Shown: piece by piece, positions 24,517 through 33,317 of the stretch
Position numbering within the stretch: the first letter of the stretch is position 1
Layout of the letters: the number at the start of each line of letters is the position of its first letter
Assembly (NCBI RefSeq): GCF_000373985.1
Contig: NZ_KB893075.1
Coordinates: forward strand, 1-42,849
From: Desulfobacter curvatus DSM 3379
GTDB lineage: Bacteria > Desulfobacterota > Desulfobacteria > Desulfobacterales > Desulfobacteraceae
Length of the DNA: 42,849 nucleotides
Direction of reading: 5' to 3'
Program-made: the position numbers and the translations under genes
The notes under the pieces: generated by a model
Databases searched by the model: none
What the model was told of the DNA's origin: nothing
What the model saw: the letters and a program-made list of their open reading frames with translations, nothing else

Positions 24517-27500
24517 TTAATTGTCAAAAATGCCGCGCAATTTTACACTAAGCTGTTCCAGGGAAAACGGTTTCTGGATGAAGCCGACGCATCCCCGTGA
24601 CAAAATCTCTTTGGCCTGTCCGCTGAGGCTGTAGCCACTGGCAAGCAGTACCTGGACCTTGGGATTGATCTCTTTTAACGCATCAAAAATCGCACCGCCG
24701 CTCATACCCGGCATGATCACATCCAGTATCACCAGGTCAATCTCCCCGGAGAACTCACGAAAAATTTCCACCGCCGTTTTACCGTCGGTTGCAGACATCA
24801 CTTTGTATCCCATTGATTCAAGCATGGGTTGCCCCACCTGCAGGATGACCTCTTCATCATCAATAAGCAGCAGGGTCTCAGTGCCCTTTGAAATTATTTC
24901 GCACAATGCGGGCTCAGGTTCGATATCGCCATCCGAGGCGGGCAGATAAATATAAAAGGTGGTTCCTTTGCACGGTTGGCTGACAAAATCAATGGCGCCA
25001 CCATGATTCTTGATAATACCATAGGCGGACGCAAGGCCCAGTCCGGTGCCGCGGCCCATTCCTTTGGTGGTGAAAAACGGTTCGAATATCCGTGCCTGGA
25101 TTTTAGGATCAATACCAATGCCGGTATCCGAGATTGAAACGCAGACATATCGTCCCGGCTGAATGTCAAAGGCCTTGGAAAAGGCGGCATCCAGAACCAT
25201 GTTTTTGGCTTCAATGACGACCGTTCCCCCTTCGGGCATGGCCTGCCATGCATTAATGTAAATGTTGAGCAGAACCTGTTCAATCTGGTTTTTATCAGCT
25301 ATGACCGCCCACAAACCATACTCTATATTCTCTTCCATCTGAATCTCTTTGCGTGTGCGGCCGAACATGCGGGCGGTATCCACGACAATCTGATTAAAAT
25401 CCAAAGGCTTGGCCAGGTACTTGCCGCCCCGTGCAAATCCGAGCAGTTGCTGGGTTAGCTTGGTTCCGGAGCTGACGCAGGACTCAATGCTTTTCAATTT
25501 TTTGTAATGGTACTCTGAAGGCTGAGTCCTGAGCATCATCAACGAAATATTGCCCTGAATACCCATCAGCAAATTGTTGAAGTCGTGGGCCACGCCGCCG
25601 GCCAGGGTTCCAATGCCCTCCAGCCGCTGGATCTGGTGCAGTCGTTCTTGAAACTTTTTCTTCTCCGCTTCGGCATTGAGCCTTTCGCTGATATCCAGGA
25701 CAACGCCGCGATAACCGATCTTTTCACCGTTGTTATCAAGAATGGGGGCGGTTGAGACGTCTACGGTCCGCTGGTCACCGTCCTTACGGGTAATTGTCAG
25801 ACGGGACAAATTGCCGTTCACTCCGGATCGATACGTATCAGAAAGCTTTTCAGGTACTTGCCGCGACGCCTCTGCATTTAGCAAAATGGAATAATCCATC
25901 CCTTGAAGCTCTTGAACCGGATATCCCAGAATCACGGCCAGAGAATCGTTGAAAAAGGTCAAGTGACCGTTGAGATCCACTTCGTAATAGCCGTTGTTGG
26001 TATTCTCTATGATGGACCGGTATTTTTCTTCACTGCGTCTAAGGGCCTCTTCTTTCTCTTTGCGTGTTTCAATTTCATTGCGCAATTGTTCGTTACTCTT
26101 TTGCAGATCCCGTGTGCGTTCTTTCACAAGATCCTCCAGCTGATCCTGGTACCGGCGCAGTCTGAGTTCGGCTTTTTTTCTATCGGTAATAATACGTAGC
26201 GAACCGATAACTGTTTGCGCATCTTCAGCCTCATTGCGTTTTAAGGTGGCCGAAACCGAGCCATAGGCAATTTCACCGTGTTCGTTTTCCAGCGTAACTT
26301 CCCAATCAGTCAAAGAGCCGTCATCAAATAGTTTGGATAGAAAGCGCTGGTAATCATCGTCACTTTTATAGAACTGCTTGAGATTGATGCCGATAAGCTC
26401 CATGCGATCCCGCTGCATCAACCTTTCCACAGAGGGGCTTATTTCTAAAATTTTGCCTTCAATGTTGCATTCAAAATAGATGTCCTGAATGTTTTCAAAG
26501 ATCAGGCGATATTTTTTTTCACTGGTTTGCAGCGACTCCTTCATCTGTGAAAAGGCCGTAGCGGTTTCGTCTATCTCTTTAAATATGGAACGGGTGTTGA
26601 AACTGGCGGTCAAATCATCCTGCTTGATGGCAAGGGCCTCTTTTTCCAGCCCCATCAAAGGCCGTGTGATACTGCGAAACAACTGTAATCCCACTAGGGT
26701 GGCAATTACCGAAAATGCCAGGGTAATTCCGATATTAAAGGATCGATTATCCTTGAGTGCACCCAGATAGTCATTTTCGGGTATATACACACCGATCATC
26801 CAGGGCCAGTGTGAGTCTGAAAACTGGGTGAACATGGTATTGTATATATCTCCGTTATGGGTAAATTTGGCAAACTGGGAGTGGTCGAGCTTCAGCAACC
26901 CGGTTTCTGTTCTCTGCCACTGAATGGCATTAAAGGCAGAACGGCTCAGGTCATCGTCCAACTCACCAATTTTAACCATTCTGAAATGGTTGGCCTGGGT
27001 TCCTTCGACCTGTTTAATTTTCGAGATGTCGGGAAATGCCACCACATCTCCGTTGTTGTTAAGCATAAATGCACGGCCACGCTTGCCGATTCGTAACCGG
27101 CTGATAAAAGTGGACAAGTCATCAATCTCAATATCCACACCCACAATACTCTGTAATTGGCCGTTTGCTGCAAAGCTTGGACCTGCCACTGTGATTCCGG
27201 GTTTCTGTGATGAAAAAAAGATGTAGGGGTCTGTCCAGATAATCGCCTGTTCGGCAAGGGATTTTTTATACCATGGACGCTGCCGGGGATCATAGGTATC
27301 ATTGGGATCTTCGGATGTTTTAACCATGCTGCCGTCCGAATTCCGCCAGATCATCCGGGTTTTTTTCACGCCATTGATATGATTAATTACCTTGGTCCGA
27401 AATCCGCCGGGGGTCTGTGCATTACTGCGGTTGACATAAAAAAAGTCACCATTGGGCATACCGATATAAATACCGGCAAAATGGGAATACAAGGATAATT

Positions 27501-27783
27501 GATCCAGAAAATAACGTTCAAGCACATCATATTGCTGATTGCGACTTCCCACCACCTCTGAAGCCAGCAGACGTTTGGTTAAAAGGGCCGCCCGTTGGGC
27601 CAGCTGGAGATGGTTTCTGGATTGGGTCATGGTCAGGTCCGCAATGTTCTGCATCACGTCACAGGCATGTCCGGCCAGCATCCGCTGGGATGAAACATAG
27701 GAAGATGATGTGATCAGGATCTGCATCCCCCAGATGAGACCAAGGCAACCAAGAACCATTGCCCACCGTATCGATATTTTCAT
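24517..27783 (-). CDS. Cache-domain hybrid sensor histidine kinase (dCache, HAMP, 2 PAS, HisKA, HATPase, REC)
   Basis: 1088 residues. An N-terminal signal-anchor helix (about 8-30) is followed by a large periplasmic double-Cache sensor (about 50-345), which shows the diagnostic YDPRQRPWYKKS and GVDIEIDDLSTFI. A second membrane helix (about 352-372) and HAMP follow, then PAS (about 430-545), a coiled coil (about 550-590) and PAS (about 595-705). HisKA has its His near 733 in GGVAHDFNNLL, HATPase (about 835-945) has GRGTGLGLASAYGI, and a C-terminal receiver has its Asp near 1020 in VILDVIMPGMSG. Cache domains commonly bind amino acids, organic acids or similar small molecules directly. It is transcribed alone; no response regulator is adjacent. 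It diverges from the cytochrome operon, which could be a target but is not shown to be. Confidence 0.94.
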   Translation of the reverse strand: MKISIRWAMVLGCLGLIWGMQILITSSSYVSSQRMLAGHACDVMQNIADLTMTQSRNHLQLAQRAALLTKRLLASEVVGSRNQQYDVLERYFLDQLSLYSHFAGIYIGMPNGDFFYVNRSNAQTPGGFRTKVINHINGVKKTRMIWRNSDGSMVKTSEDPNDTYDPRQRPWYKKSLAEQAIIWTDPYIFFSSQKPGITVAGPSFAANGQLQSIVGVDIEIDDLSTFISRLRIGKRGRAFMLNNNGDVVAFPDISKIKQVEGTQANHFRMVKIGELDDDLSRSAFNAIQWQRTETGLLKLDHSQFAKFTHNGDIYNTMFTQFSDSHWPWMIGVYIPENDYLGALKDNRSFNIGITLAFSVIATLVGLQLFRSITRPLMGLEKEALAIKQDDLTASFNTRSIFKEIDETATAFSQMKESLQTSEKKYRLIFENIQDIYFECNIEGKILEISPSVERLMQRDRMELIGINLKQFYKSDDDYQRFLSKLFDDGSLTDWEVTLENEHGEIAYGSVSATLKRNEAEDAQTVIGSLRIITDRKKAELRLRRYQDQLEDLVKERTRDLQKSNEQLRNEIETRKEKEEALRRSEEKYRSIIENTNNGYYEVDLNGHLTFFNDSLAVILGYPVQELQGMDYSILLNAEASRQVPEKLSDTYRSGVNGNLSRLTITRKDGDQRTVDVSTAPILDNNGEKIGYRGVVLDISERLNAEAEKKKFQERLHQIQRLEGIGTLAGGVAHDFNNLLMGIQGNISLMMLRTQPSEYHYKKLKSIESCVSSGTKLTQQLLGFARGGKYLAKPLDFNQIVVDTARMFGRTRKEIQMEENIEYGLWAVIADKNQIEQVLLNIYINAWQAMPEGGTVVIEAKNMVLDAAFSKAFDIQPGRYVCVSISDTGIGIDPKIQARIFEPFFTTKGMGRGTGLGLASAYGIIKNHGGAIDFVSQPCKGTTFYIYLPASDGDIEPEPALCEIISKGTETLLLIDDEEVILQVGQPMLESMGYKVMSATDGKTAVEIFREFSGEIDLVILDVIMPGMSGGAIFDALKEINPKVQVLLASGYSLSGQAKEILSRGCVGFIQKPFSLEQLSVKLRGIFDN

Positions 27784-28036
27784 TTTTTTCCCAACGTATT
27801 TTTTTTGTTGTGCATCATGTCGCTTTTATCCTTAACTGAATCAACCCTGCTTTAGGACAGATCTCTGGGAATTGTCAACAGAAACCGCAATACCTGATCC
27901 ACCGTCAAAACAAAGGATGTCATGAAAAATGCAATAAAAAATGATATTTCTTAAGATCTTGCAGCGAGATACTGTTATATGTTCTATTTTCCTATCAATT
28001 TGAGGCAAACTGCGTCAAGAAAAACAATTTAAAAAA
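27784..28036. other. AT-rich divergent intergenic region, nothing assigned
   Basis: The first half of the 497-base space between the Cache kinase and the octahaem cytochrome gene. The sequence is AT-rich with several T and A runs. I found no well-spaced sigma-70 or sigma-54 promoter and no RNA gene by eye, although promoters for both divergent genes must lie in or near it. Confidence 0.4.
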
Positions 28037-28192
28037 GTGTGCCGTTGTTTTCATAACTATGATGCGTCTGGTGTATTGGGGGGTTTTTTGATAATATTAT
28101 CAGTAATCATATTGTTCCTGCTGCCTTGGGTCGCAACGAAAAAGTCCGATCAAAAGGCAAACAAAAAGAAGGTTTCATTTTTTCTGCGTTAA
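28037..28192 (+). pseudogene. Cytochrome-b-like C-terminal remnant
   Basis: A frame opened by GTG at 28037 (no ribosome site) runs 51 codons to TAA at 28190-28192. Residues 11-30 form one hydrophobic helix starting SGVLGGFLI and ending LFLLPW, followed by a basic tail (ATKKSDQKANKKK). A GVLG/GVLA-hydrophobic-LLPW pattern is characteristic of the last helix of cytochrome b of bc/b6f type complexes. With no start signal and no remaining upstream helices this is best read as a gene stump directly ahead of the cytochrome operon. A genuine small membrane protein started at an internal TTG is the alternative. Confidence 0.35.
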
Positions 28193-28280
28193 TAGGACAC
28201 CTTTAAGTCAAGGACCGGGGCGCGGACGTCAAAAATCAAATCCGGGCTCACCCCAAATCAAAAGGAGGCGTTGATCTTAA

Positions 28281-29939
28281 ATGATAAAACAAAAACGAAA
28301 TCTTTTAGTTTCCCTGCTAATCACGTTGTTCATCCTGACGATCAGCCTTGTACCCTGCACGGCATCCACAAATGACAGCCAGGAGGAACTGGCCCCTGGT
28401 AGGGTCCTTGCGAAACAGGCGGTAAAAGAGAAAAAAAGGTGGATTACTGCGGACCATTCAAAATTCGACCTCTTGCAGCAGGAGTTCACCTCAGGCCCGG
28501 AAGTCACAGAGGCCTGTCTGGACTGCCATAATGAGGCAGCCCTGCAATTTCATAAAACCATTCACTGGACTTGGAAAGCCCTGGGCAAAGACCCCGCCAC
28601 CCCGTTGGGAAAAGGCGGGTATTCAGTTAACAACTTTTGCATTATTGCAAGCAGCAATGAGGCACGTTGCACATCATGCCATGCAGGATATGGCTGGAAA
28701 GACAAAGACTTTGATTTTACCGATCAAACCAGGGTGGACTGCCTTGTCTGCCACGAAAGCACCGGCACCTACAAAAAATTTCCAACCGGTGCAGGCCATC
28801 CGGCCAAGGAACCCACAGTATTTAAAGAAAACAAAAAAACATACAATCCGCCGGAGTGGAACAATGTGGCCCAAAGTGTTGGCTTGCCCGGGCGTAAAAA
28901 CTGCGGGGTCTGCCATTTCTACGGCGGTGGCGGTGACGGCGTTAAGCATGGTGATCTGGACTCATCCCTGATCAAACCCGACAAACATTTGGATGTTCAT
29001 ATGGGTATTGACGGCCAGAATTTTAACTGCACCCGGTGCCACTCCACATTAGAGCATCATATTGCCGGACGGATCTACACCCGGCCGGCGGCGGAAAATA
29101 AAAAATCGTTAATCGAGGATGATCTCACATCGAAAATCACCTGTGTCTCATGCCACGGCAGGGAACCCCACCAGCACAATGCCAAGGCCAATGACCACAC
29201 TGACCGGGTGGCATGCCAGAGTTGCCATATTCCTAAATTTGCCCGTATCAACCCTACCAAAATGTACTGGGACTGGTCCGCGGCAGGAAAAATGAAGGAC
29301 GCAAAGCCCTATACCCAGAAGGATGAACTGGGGAAACCTGCCTATAACACCAAAAAAGGCATATTCAGGTGGGAAAAAAATGTGGCGCCCGAATACTTCT
29401 GGTACAACGGCTCCATTGACCATCTCACATTGAAGGATACCATTGACCCATCCGGCGAAGTGGCGGTCAGCAAGCCGGCCGGAGACATGACCGATGAAAA
29501 GTCACGCATCTTTCCGTTCAAGGTCCACCGGGGTAAAATCCCCTATGATAAAATCAATAAAAAACTTGTGGCCCCTCACCTGTTCCCCAAGGATAAAACA
29601 GATAAGGCTGCATACTGGAAAGGATTTGACTGGAATACCGCGATCCGGTACGGCCAAAACTATTTAAACCTGCCCTATTCAGGGGAGTATGATTTTGTTG
29701 ATACCTCCTATGTGTTTCCCATCACTCATATGGTCGCCCCCAGGGATAATGTCCTTTCATGCACCGAATGCCATATTAAAGAGACCGGACGGCTGGCGGC
29801 CCTGACCGGCTTTTACATGCCCGGGCGGGATCACTTTGCCATGGTGGACTGGGCAGGGTGGATACTTGTGATCGGATCATTAGCAGGTATCTCCCTCCAT
29901 GGCCTGGGACGTTTTTTTACGAGAAACGGAAAACATTAA
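28281..29939 (+). CDS. Octahaem c-type cytochrome, tetrathionate-reductase (OTR) family
   Basis: 552 residues with an N-terminal signal or anchor helix (about 8-28) and eight CxxCH haem-binding motifs: CLDCH, CTSCH, CLVCH, CGVCH, CTRCH, CVSCH, CQSCH and CTECH. A C-terminal membrane helix (about 522-545, WAGWILVIGSLAGISL) anchors it. Haem spacing, with the last motif isolated near the C-terminus, fits the OTR-like family, whose Shewanella member reduces tetrathionate, nitrite and hydroxylamine in vitro. The physiological substrate here is unknown. A cytochrome b gene starts 17 bases downstream, so quinol-to-periplasm electron transfer is likely. AAAGGAGG precedes the ATG with a slightly long spacing. 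Confidence 0.9.
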   Translation: MIKQKRNLLVSLLITLFILTISLVPCTASTNDSQEELAPGRVLAKQAVKEKKRWITADHSKFDLLQQEFTSGPEVTEACLDCHNEAALQFHKTIHWTWKALGKDPATPLGKGGYSVNNFCIIASSNEARCTSCHAGYGWKDKDFDFTDQTRVDCLVCHESTGTYKKFPTGAGHPAKEPTVFKENKKTYNPPEWNNVAQSVGLPGRKNCGVCHFYGGGGDGVKHGDLDSSLIKPDKHLDVHMGIDGQNFNCTRCHSTLEHHIAGRIYTRPAAENKKSLIEDDLTSKITCVSCHGREPHQHNAKANDHTDRVACQSCHIPKFARINPTKMYWDWSAAGKMKDAKPYTQKDELGKPAYNTKKGIFRWEKNVAPEYFWYNGSIDHLTLKDTIDPSGEVAVSKPAGDMTDEKSRIFPFKVHRGKIPYDKINKKLVAPHLFPKDKTDKAAYWKGFDWNTAIRYGQNYLNLPYSGEYDFVDTSYVFPITHMVAPRDNVLSCTECHIKETGRLAALTGFYMPGRDHFAMVDWAGWILVIGSLAGISLHGLGRFFTRNGKH

Positions 29940-29956
29940 AAAAGGGACACAATACC

Positions 29957-30604
29957 ATGAATCAAACCAAAAGAATTAAAATATACCTGTATACCCGTTA
30001 TGAAAGATTCTGGCACTGGCTGCAGGCCGCAATCATCATATTTCTTATGATCACAGGCTTTGAAATCCACGGCACTTACACCCTGATGGGATATGAAACC
30101 GCAGTAAAAGCCCATAACTTTGTGGGTATTTCATGGCTGATACTTTTTGCCTTTTTTGTATTCTGGCTGTTCACCACAGGCGAGTGGCGTCAATACATCC
30201 CCACAACCAAAAAACTCATTGATGTAGCGCGATACTATGCATCCGGAATTTTCCAGGGCAAACCCCATCCGGTTGAAAAATCGCCCGGTGCCAAGCACAA
30301 TCCCTTGCAGCGCTTGACCTATCTGGCACTGTCCGCGTTGATGCTGCCGGTCCAGATGGTTTCGGGCATGTTCTATTACACCTGGAACCTTTGGGGGGGC
30401 GTGGCCTGGTCCCTGGCACCGGTGGCACTGCTGCACACCCTGGTGGCATTCTTCCTGCTCTCGTTTCTGGTGGTGCATGTTTACATGACCACAACAGGTC
30501 ACTCCATGTTCAGCCATATTGCAGGAATGATCACAGGATGGGAAGAGATTAACGAAACCACCACGATCCATGAATGGGAGGTGGCCGACAAGCGCCGATC
30601 CTGA
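29957..30604 (+). CDS. Cytochrome b561-type membrane subunit
   Basis: 215 residues with four transmembrane helices (about 18-36, 50-73, 120-142, 155-178). Histidines within or at the ends of helices (His20, His53, His160, His174) are suitable b-haem ligands. The start RYERFWHWLQA is typical of formate-dehydrogenase-gamma/Ni-hydrogenase type cytochromes b. ATG 29957 was chosen because AAGGGA lies upstream and the family N-terminus begins there; a longer frame runs back into the preceding gene. It probably passes electrons between the quinone pool and the octahaem cytochrome encoded just upstream. A strong terminator follows. Confidence 0.9.
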   Translation: MNQTKRIKIYLYTRYERFWHWLQAAIIIFLMITGFEIHGTYTLMGYETAVKAHNFVGISWLILFAFFVFWLFTTGEWRQYIPTTKKLIDVARYYASGIFQGKPHPVEKSPGAKHNPLQRLTYLALSALMLPVQMVSGMFYYTWNLWGGVAWSLAPVALLHTLVAFFLLSFLVVHVYMTTTGHSMFSHIAGMITGWEEINETTTIHEWEVADKRRS

Positions 30605-30635
30605 CCTAAGAGCCTCTTTGATAATCGATCTGCCC

Positions 30636-30683
30636 AAGACGGCCATCATCTTTTCCGGGAGATGGCCGTCTTTCCATTTTTTT
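30636..30683 (+). terminator. Rho-independent terminator of the cytochrome operon
   Basis: AAGACGGCCATC (30636-30647) pairs perfectly over 12 bp with GATGGCCGTCTT (30661-30672) around a 13-base loop, followed by TCCATTTTTTT. A second, overlapping inverted repeat links TTTCCATTTTT just after the stem with AAAAATGGAAA about 30 bases on, so two alternative structures are possible. Confidence 0.9.
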
Positions 30684-30748
30684 ACGCCACTGCAAAAAAT
30701 AAATGTAAAAATGGAAAGGAAACATGTATATTCATCTCTCTTTTTTTT

Positions 30749-30775
30749 GCAGCACCAAAAATGCTGTGTTTTTTT
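30749..30775 (+). terminator. Second weak hairpin with T-run ahead of the polyamine genes
   Basis: CAGCA (30750-30754) pairs with TGCTG (30762-30766), extended by a G.T pair, around a 7-base loop. A T8 run precedes it and a T7 run (30769-30775) follows. It could act as a back-up terminator, or as an attenuator 36 bases ahead of the decarboxylase start. Confidence 0.4.
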
Positions 30776-30811
30776 ACGGATATTTACTTGTTATTGTAAA
30801 GGATTGGTGCA

Positions 30812-31939
30812 GTGAAAAAACTTCCAACGCCCTGCTACCTTATTGATGAAACCAAGCTCCATAAAAATATGGAGAAACTGGCAGCCATCAAAAAGCAAAG
30901 TGGTGCCAAACTGCTTTTGGCCCTGAAGTGTTTTGCCGCATGGGGCATTTTCGATCTGATGAAGCCATACATGGACGGCACCACCAGCTCTTCATACTAT
31001 GAAGCCAGACTCGGATATGAAACATTTGGCAAGGAGACCCATGCTTACAGTGTTGCCTACAGCAGTGAAGATATAAAAAAAATCTCGGTATTTTCAGATA
31101 AAATCATCTTTAACTCCCTGTCACAGCTTGAACAATTTTACCTTGAATGCACCAACGTTACCTGCGGCATCAGAATCAACCCCGGTGTGAGCTACAGCCA
31201 TTTTGACCTGGCAGATCCTGCCCGCACCTTTTCCCGGCTTGGTGTCACCTGCATAACGGACATTGAAGCGGCCATGCCCATGGTTTCCGGGGCCATGGTT
31301 CACTTTAACTGTGAAAATGAAGATGTGGCGGCGTTTGAACAGATGCTGGCCGTCATCAGCCTTAAATACGAAACTTTTTTAAAACAGTTGGACTGGATAA
31401 GTCTGGGAGGAGGCATCTCCTATACCGAAGACCATTTTAACAGCCAACGCTTTGCTCAAATCATAAAAAACTTTTCACAAAAATTCGGCCTGCAGGTCTA
31501 TCTGGAACCGGGGGAAGCAACCGTGGCCCATACTACCCATCTTGTAACAACTGTGCTGGATATCGTTGAAAACAACAAAAAAATTGCCATTGTGGATGCC
31601 TCCATTGAAGCGCATATGCTGGATCTGCTTATATACAGAGAATCCGCTACGTTTGAAAAAACGATTGCCCAGGGGGAATTTTTATATCAGATTGCAGGCA
31701 GATCCTGTCTTGCCGCCGATATTTTCGGAGAGGGTGGTTTTCAAAATGAACTTCAGATCGGTGATACCATCATGATTAAAGATGCTGCCGGGTACACCAT
31801 GGTGAAGAAAAACTGGTTTAACGGTTTAAAAATGCCGTCGGTGGCTATCAGGCGTACCAACGGGCAAATTGACCTATTACAGAAATCTTCGTATACGGAT
31901 TATAAAAAAAGCCTATCAACAACTGAATTAAGGATTTAA
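30812..31939 (+). CDS. nspC: Carboxynorspermidine (carboxyspermidine) decarboxylase
   Basis: A 375-residue PLP enzyme of the alanine-racemase-fold decarboxylase group. It removes CO2 from carboxyspermidine or carboxynorspermidine to give spermidine or norspermidine. Features: N-terminal LPTPCYLIDETKL, the PLP-binding Lys39 in LLALKCFA, the SSSYYEARLG stretch, the glycine loop WISLGGGISYT, and the C-terminal catalytic region AGRSCLAADIFGE. The start is GTG at 30812 with AAAGGA upstream; the family N-terminus begins exactly there. Its partner dehydrogenase lies 73 bases downstream. Which polyamine is made depends on whether putrescine or diaminopropane is supplied, which the window does not show. 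Confidence 0.94.
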   Translation: MKKLPTPCYLIDETKLHKNMEKLAAIKKQSGAKLLLALKCFAAWGIFDLMKPYMDGTTSSSYYEARLGYETFGKETHAYSVAYSSEDIKKISVFSDKIIFNSLSQLEQFYLECTNVTCGIRINPGVSYSHFDLADPARTFSRLGVTCITDIEAAMPMVSGAMVHFNCENEDVAAFEQMLAVISLKYETFLKQLDWISLGGGISYTEDHFNSQRFAQIIKNFSQKFGLQVYLEPGEATVAHTTHLVTTVLDIVENNKKIAIVDASIEAHMLDLLIYRESATFEKTIAQGEFLYQIAGRSCLAADIFGEGGFQNELQIGDTIMIKDAAGYTMVKKNWFNGLKMPSVAIRRTNGQIDLLQKSSYTDYKKSLSTTELRI

Positions 31940-31972
31940 CAGTGCTTTATGGCATACGTTTTATTTAGGTGG

Positions 31973-31987
31973 GGGTGAAAAACACCC
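31973..31987 (+). promoter_or_regulatory. Small hairpin between the two polyamine genes
   Basis: GGGTG (31973-31977) pairs with CACCC (31983-31987) around an A5 loop, about 15 bases before the ribosome site of the next gene. It could set relative expression or mark RNA processing. Confidence 0.3.
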
Positions 31988-32012
31988 GCTTGGTTAAAGA
32001 AAGGAAATAATA

Positions 32013-33254
32013 ATGAAAAAAAACGTGATGATTATCGGTGCCGGGGGCGTGGCCAATGTCGCGGCCCATAAATGCGCACAAAATAACGAGGTTCTCGGCA
32101 ATATTGTCATTGCCTCAAGAACGCTGTCAAAATGTGAAAAAATCATCGACAGTATTAAGCGCAAAAACAGCAAAAAAAGTGATGAATATTCCATAACCGC
32201 CTACCAAATAAACGCCATGGATGTTCCTGCCACCGAAAAATTGATCAAAGAAACCGGCACCTCGATTGTCATCAACGTGGGCACGGCATTTATAAATATG
32301 AGTGTTCTTAGGGCCTGTATCAATACAGGTGTGGCCTACATGGATACAGCCATTCATGAAGAGCCGGATAAAATTTGTGAAACACCACCCTGGTACGCCA
32401 ATTACGAATGGAAACGTCTTGACGAGTGCCGTGAAAAAGGAATTACGGCCATTCTCGGTGCAGGCTTTGATCCGGGTGTTGTGAATGCCTATGCCGCCTA
32501 TGCCGACAGGTATCTTTTCGATGCCATTGATACCATTGACATCATGGATGTGAATGCCGGAAATCACGGGAAATACTTTGCCACCAATTTTGATCCTGAA
32601 ATCAACTTCCGTGAGTTTACCGGCGGGGCATGGACCTATATTGACCGCCAATGGGTGAAAAAAGAGATGTTTGAGGTAAAACAGGTTTACGATTTCCCGG
32701 TGGTGGGAAAGATGCCCATATATCTTAACGGGCACGATGAGCTTCATTCCCTGTCGAAAAATATTGATGCGGATTCCATCCGGTTCTGGATGGGATTTGG
32801 TGACCACTATATTAATGTGTTTACCGTGCTCAAAAACATCGGCCTGCTTTCAGAGCAACCGGTCACCACGGCCGAAGGATTGGAGGTGATTCCGTTGAAA
32901 GTGGTCAAGGCATGCCTGCCGGACCCGGTGTCACTTGCCCCGCAATATACCGGAAAAACCTGCATTGGGGATCTGGTAAAGGGAAATATCCATGACGAAA
33001 AAAAAGAAGTATTCCTTTACAACATCTGTGACCATGAAGCCTGTTATAAAGAAGTTGAAAGCCAGGCAATTGCCTATACCGCCGGAGTTCCTCCAACAGC
33101 TGCAGCCATGCTGATTGCCCAAGGCGCTTGGGACTGCAAGGAAATGAAAAATGTTGAGGAACTGGACCCCGCACCGTTTTTAAAAATACTCAATCAGATC
33201 GGTCTGCCGACCAGGATGATCAAAGACGGGGAAGACAGGCCGCTGGCCTTGTAG
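32013..33254 (+). CDS. Carboxynorspermidine (carboxyspermidine) dehydrogenase, saccharopine-dehydrogenase family
   Basis: 413 residues. The N-terminal Rossmann loop is VMIIGAGGVANVAAHKCA. The region GAGFDPGVVNAYAAYADRY (about 151-169) and the C-terminal AYTAGVPPTAAAMLIAQGAWD are typical of the family subgroup that condenses aspartate semialdehyde with a diamine using NADPH. It makes the substrate of the decarboxylase encoded upstream, so the pair forms a complete route to (nor)spermidine without S-adenosylmethionine. AAAGAAAGGAAAT precedes the ATG. The unrelated lysine-pathway saccharopine dehydrogenases share the fold, but the neighbour makes the polyamine role clear. Confidence 0.93.
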   Translation: MKKNVMIIGAGGVANVAAHKCAQNNEVLGNIVIASRTLSKCEKIIDSIKRKNSKKSDEYSITAYQINAMDVPATEKLIKETGTSIVINVGTAFINMSVLRACINTGVAYMDTAIHEEPDKICETPPWYANYEWKRLDECREKGITAILGAGFDPGVVNAYAAYADRYLFDAIDTIDIMDVNAGNHGKYFATNFDPEINFREFTGGAWTYIDRQWVKKEMFEVKQVYDFPVVGKMPIYLNGHDELHSLSKNIDADSIRFWMGFGDHYINVFTVLKNIGLLSEQPVTTAEGLEVIPLKVVKACLPDPVSLAPQYTGKTCIGDLVKGNIHDEKKEVFLYNICDHEACYKEVESQAIAYTAGVPPTAAAMLIAQGAWDCKEMKNVEELDPAPFLKILNQIGLPTRMIKDGEDRPLAL

Positions 33255-33317
33255 AAAAAAGGGCACGGGCCGTCTGGATTGTTAATTCATATCGGCCCAC
33301 AACAAAACGTTAGTGTA

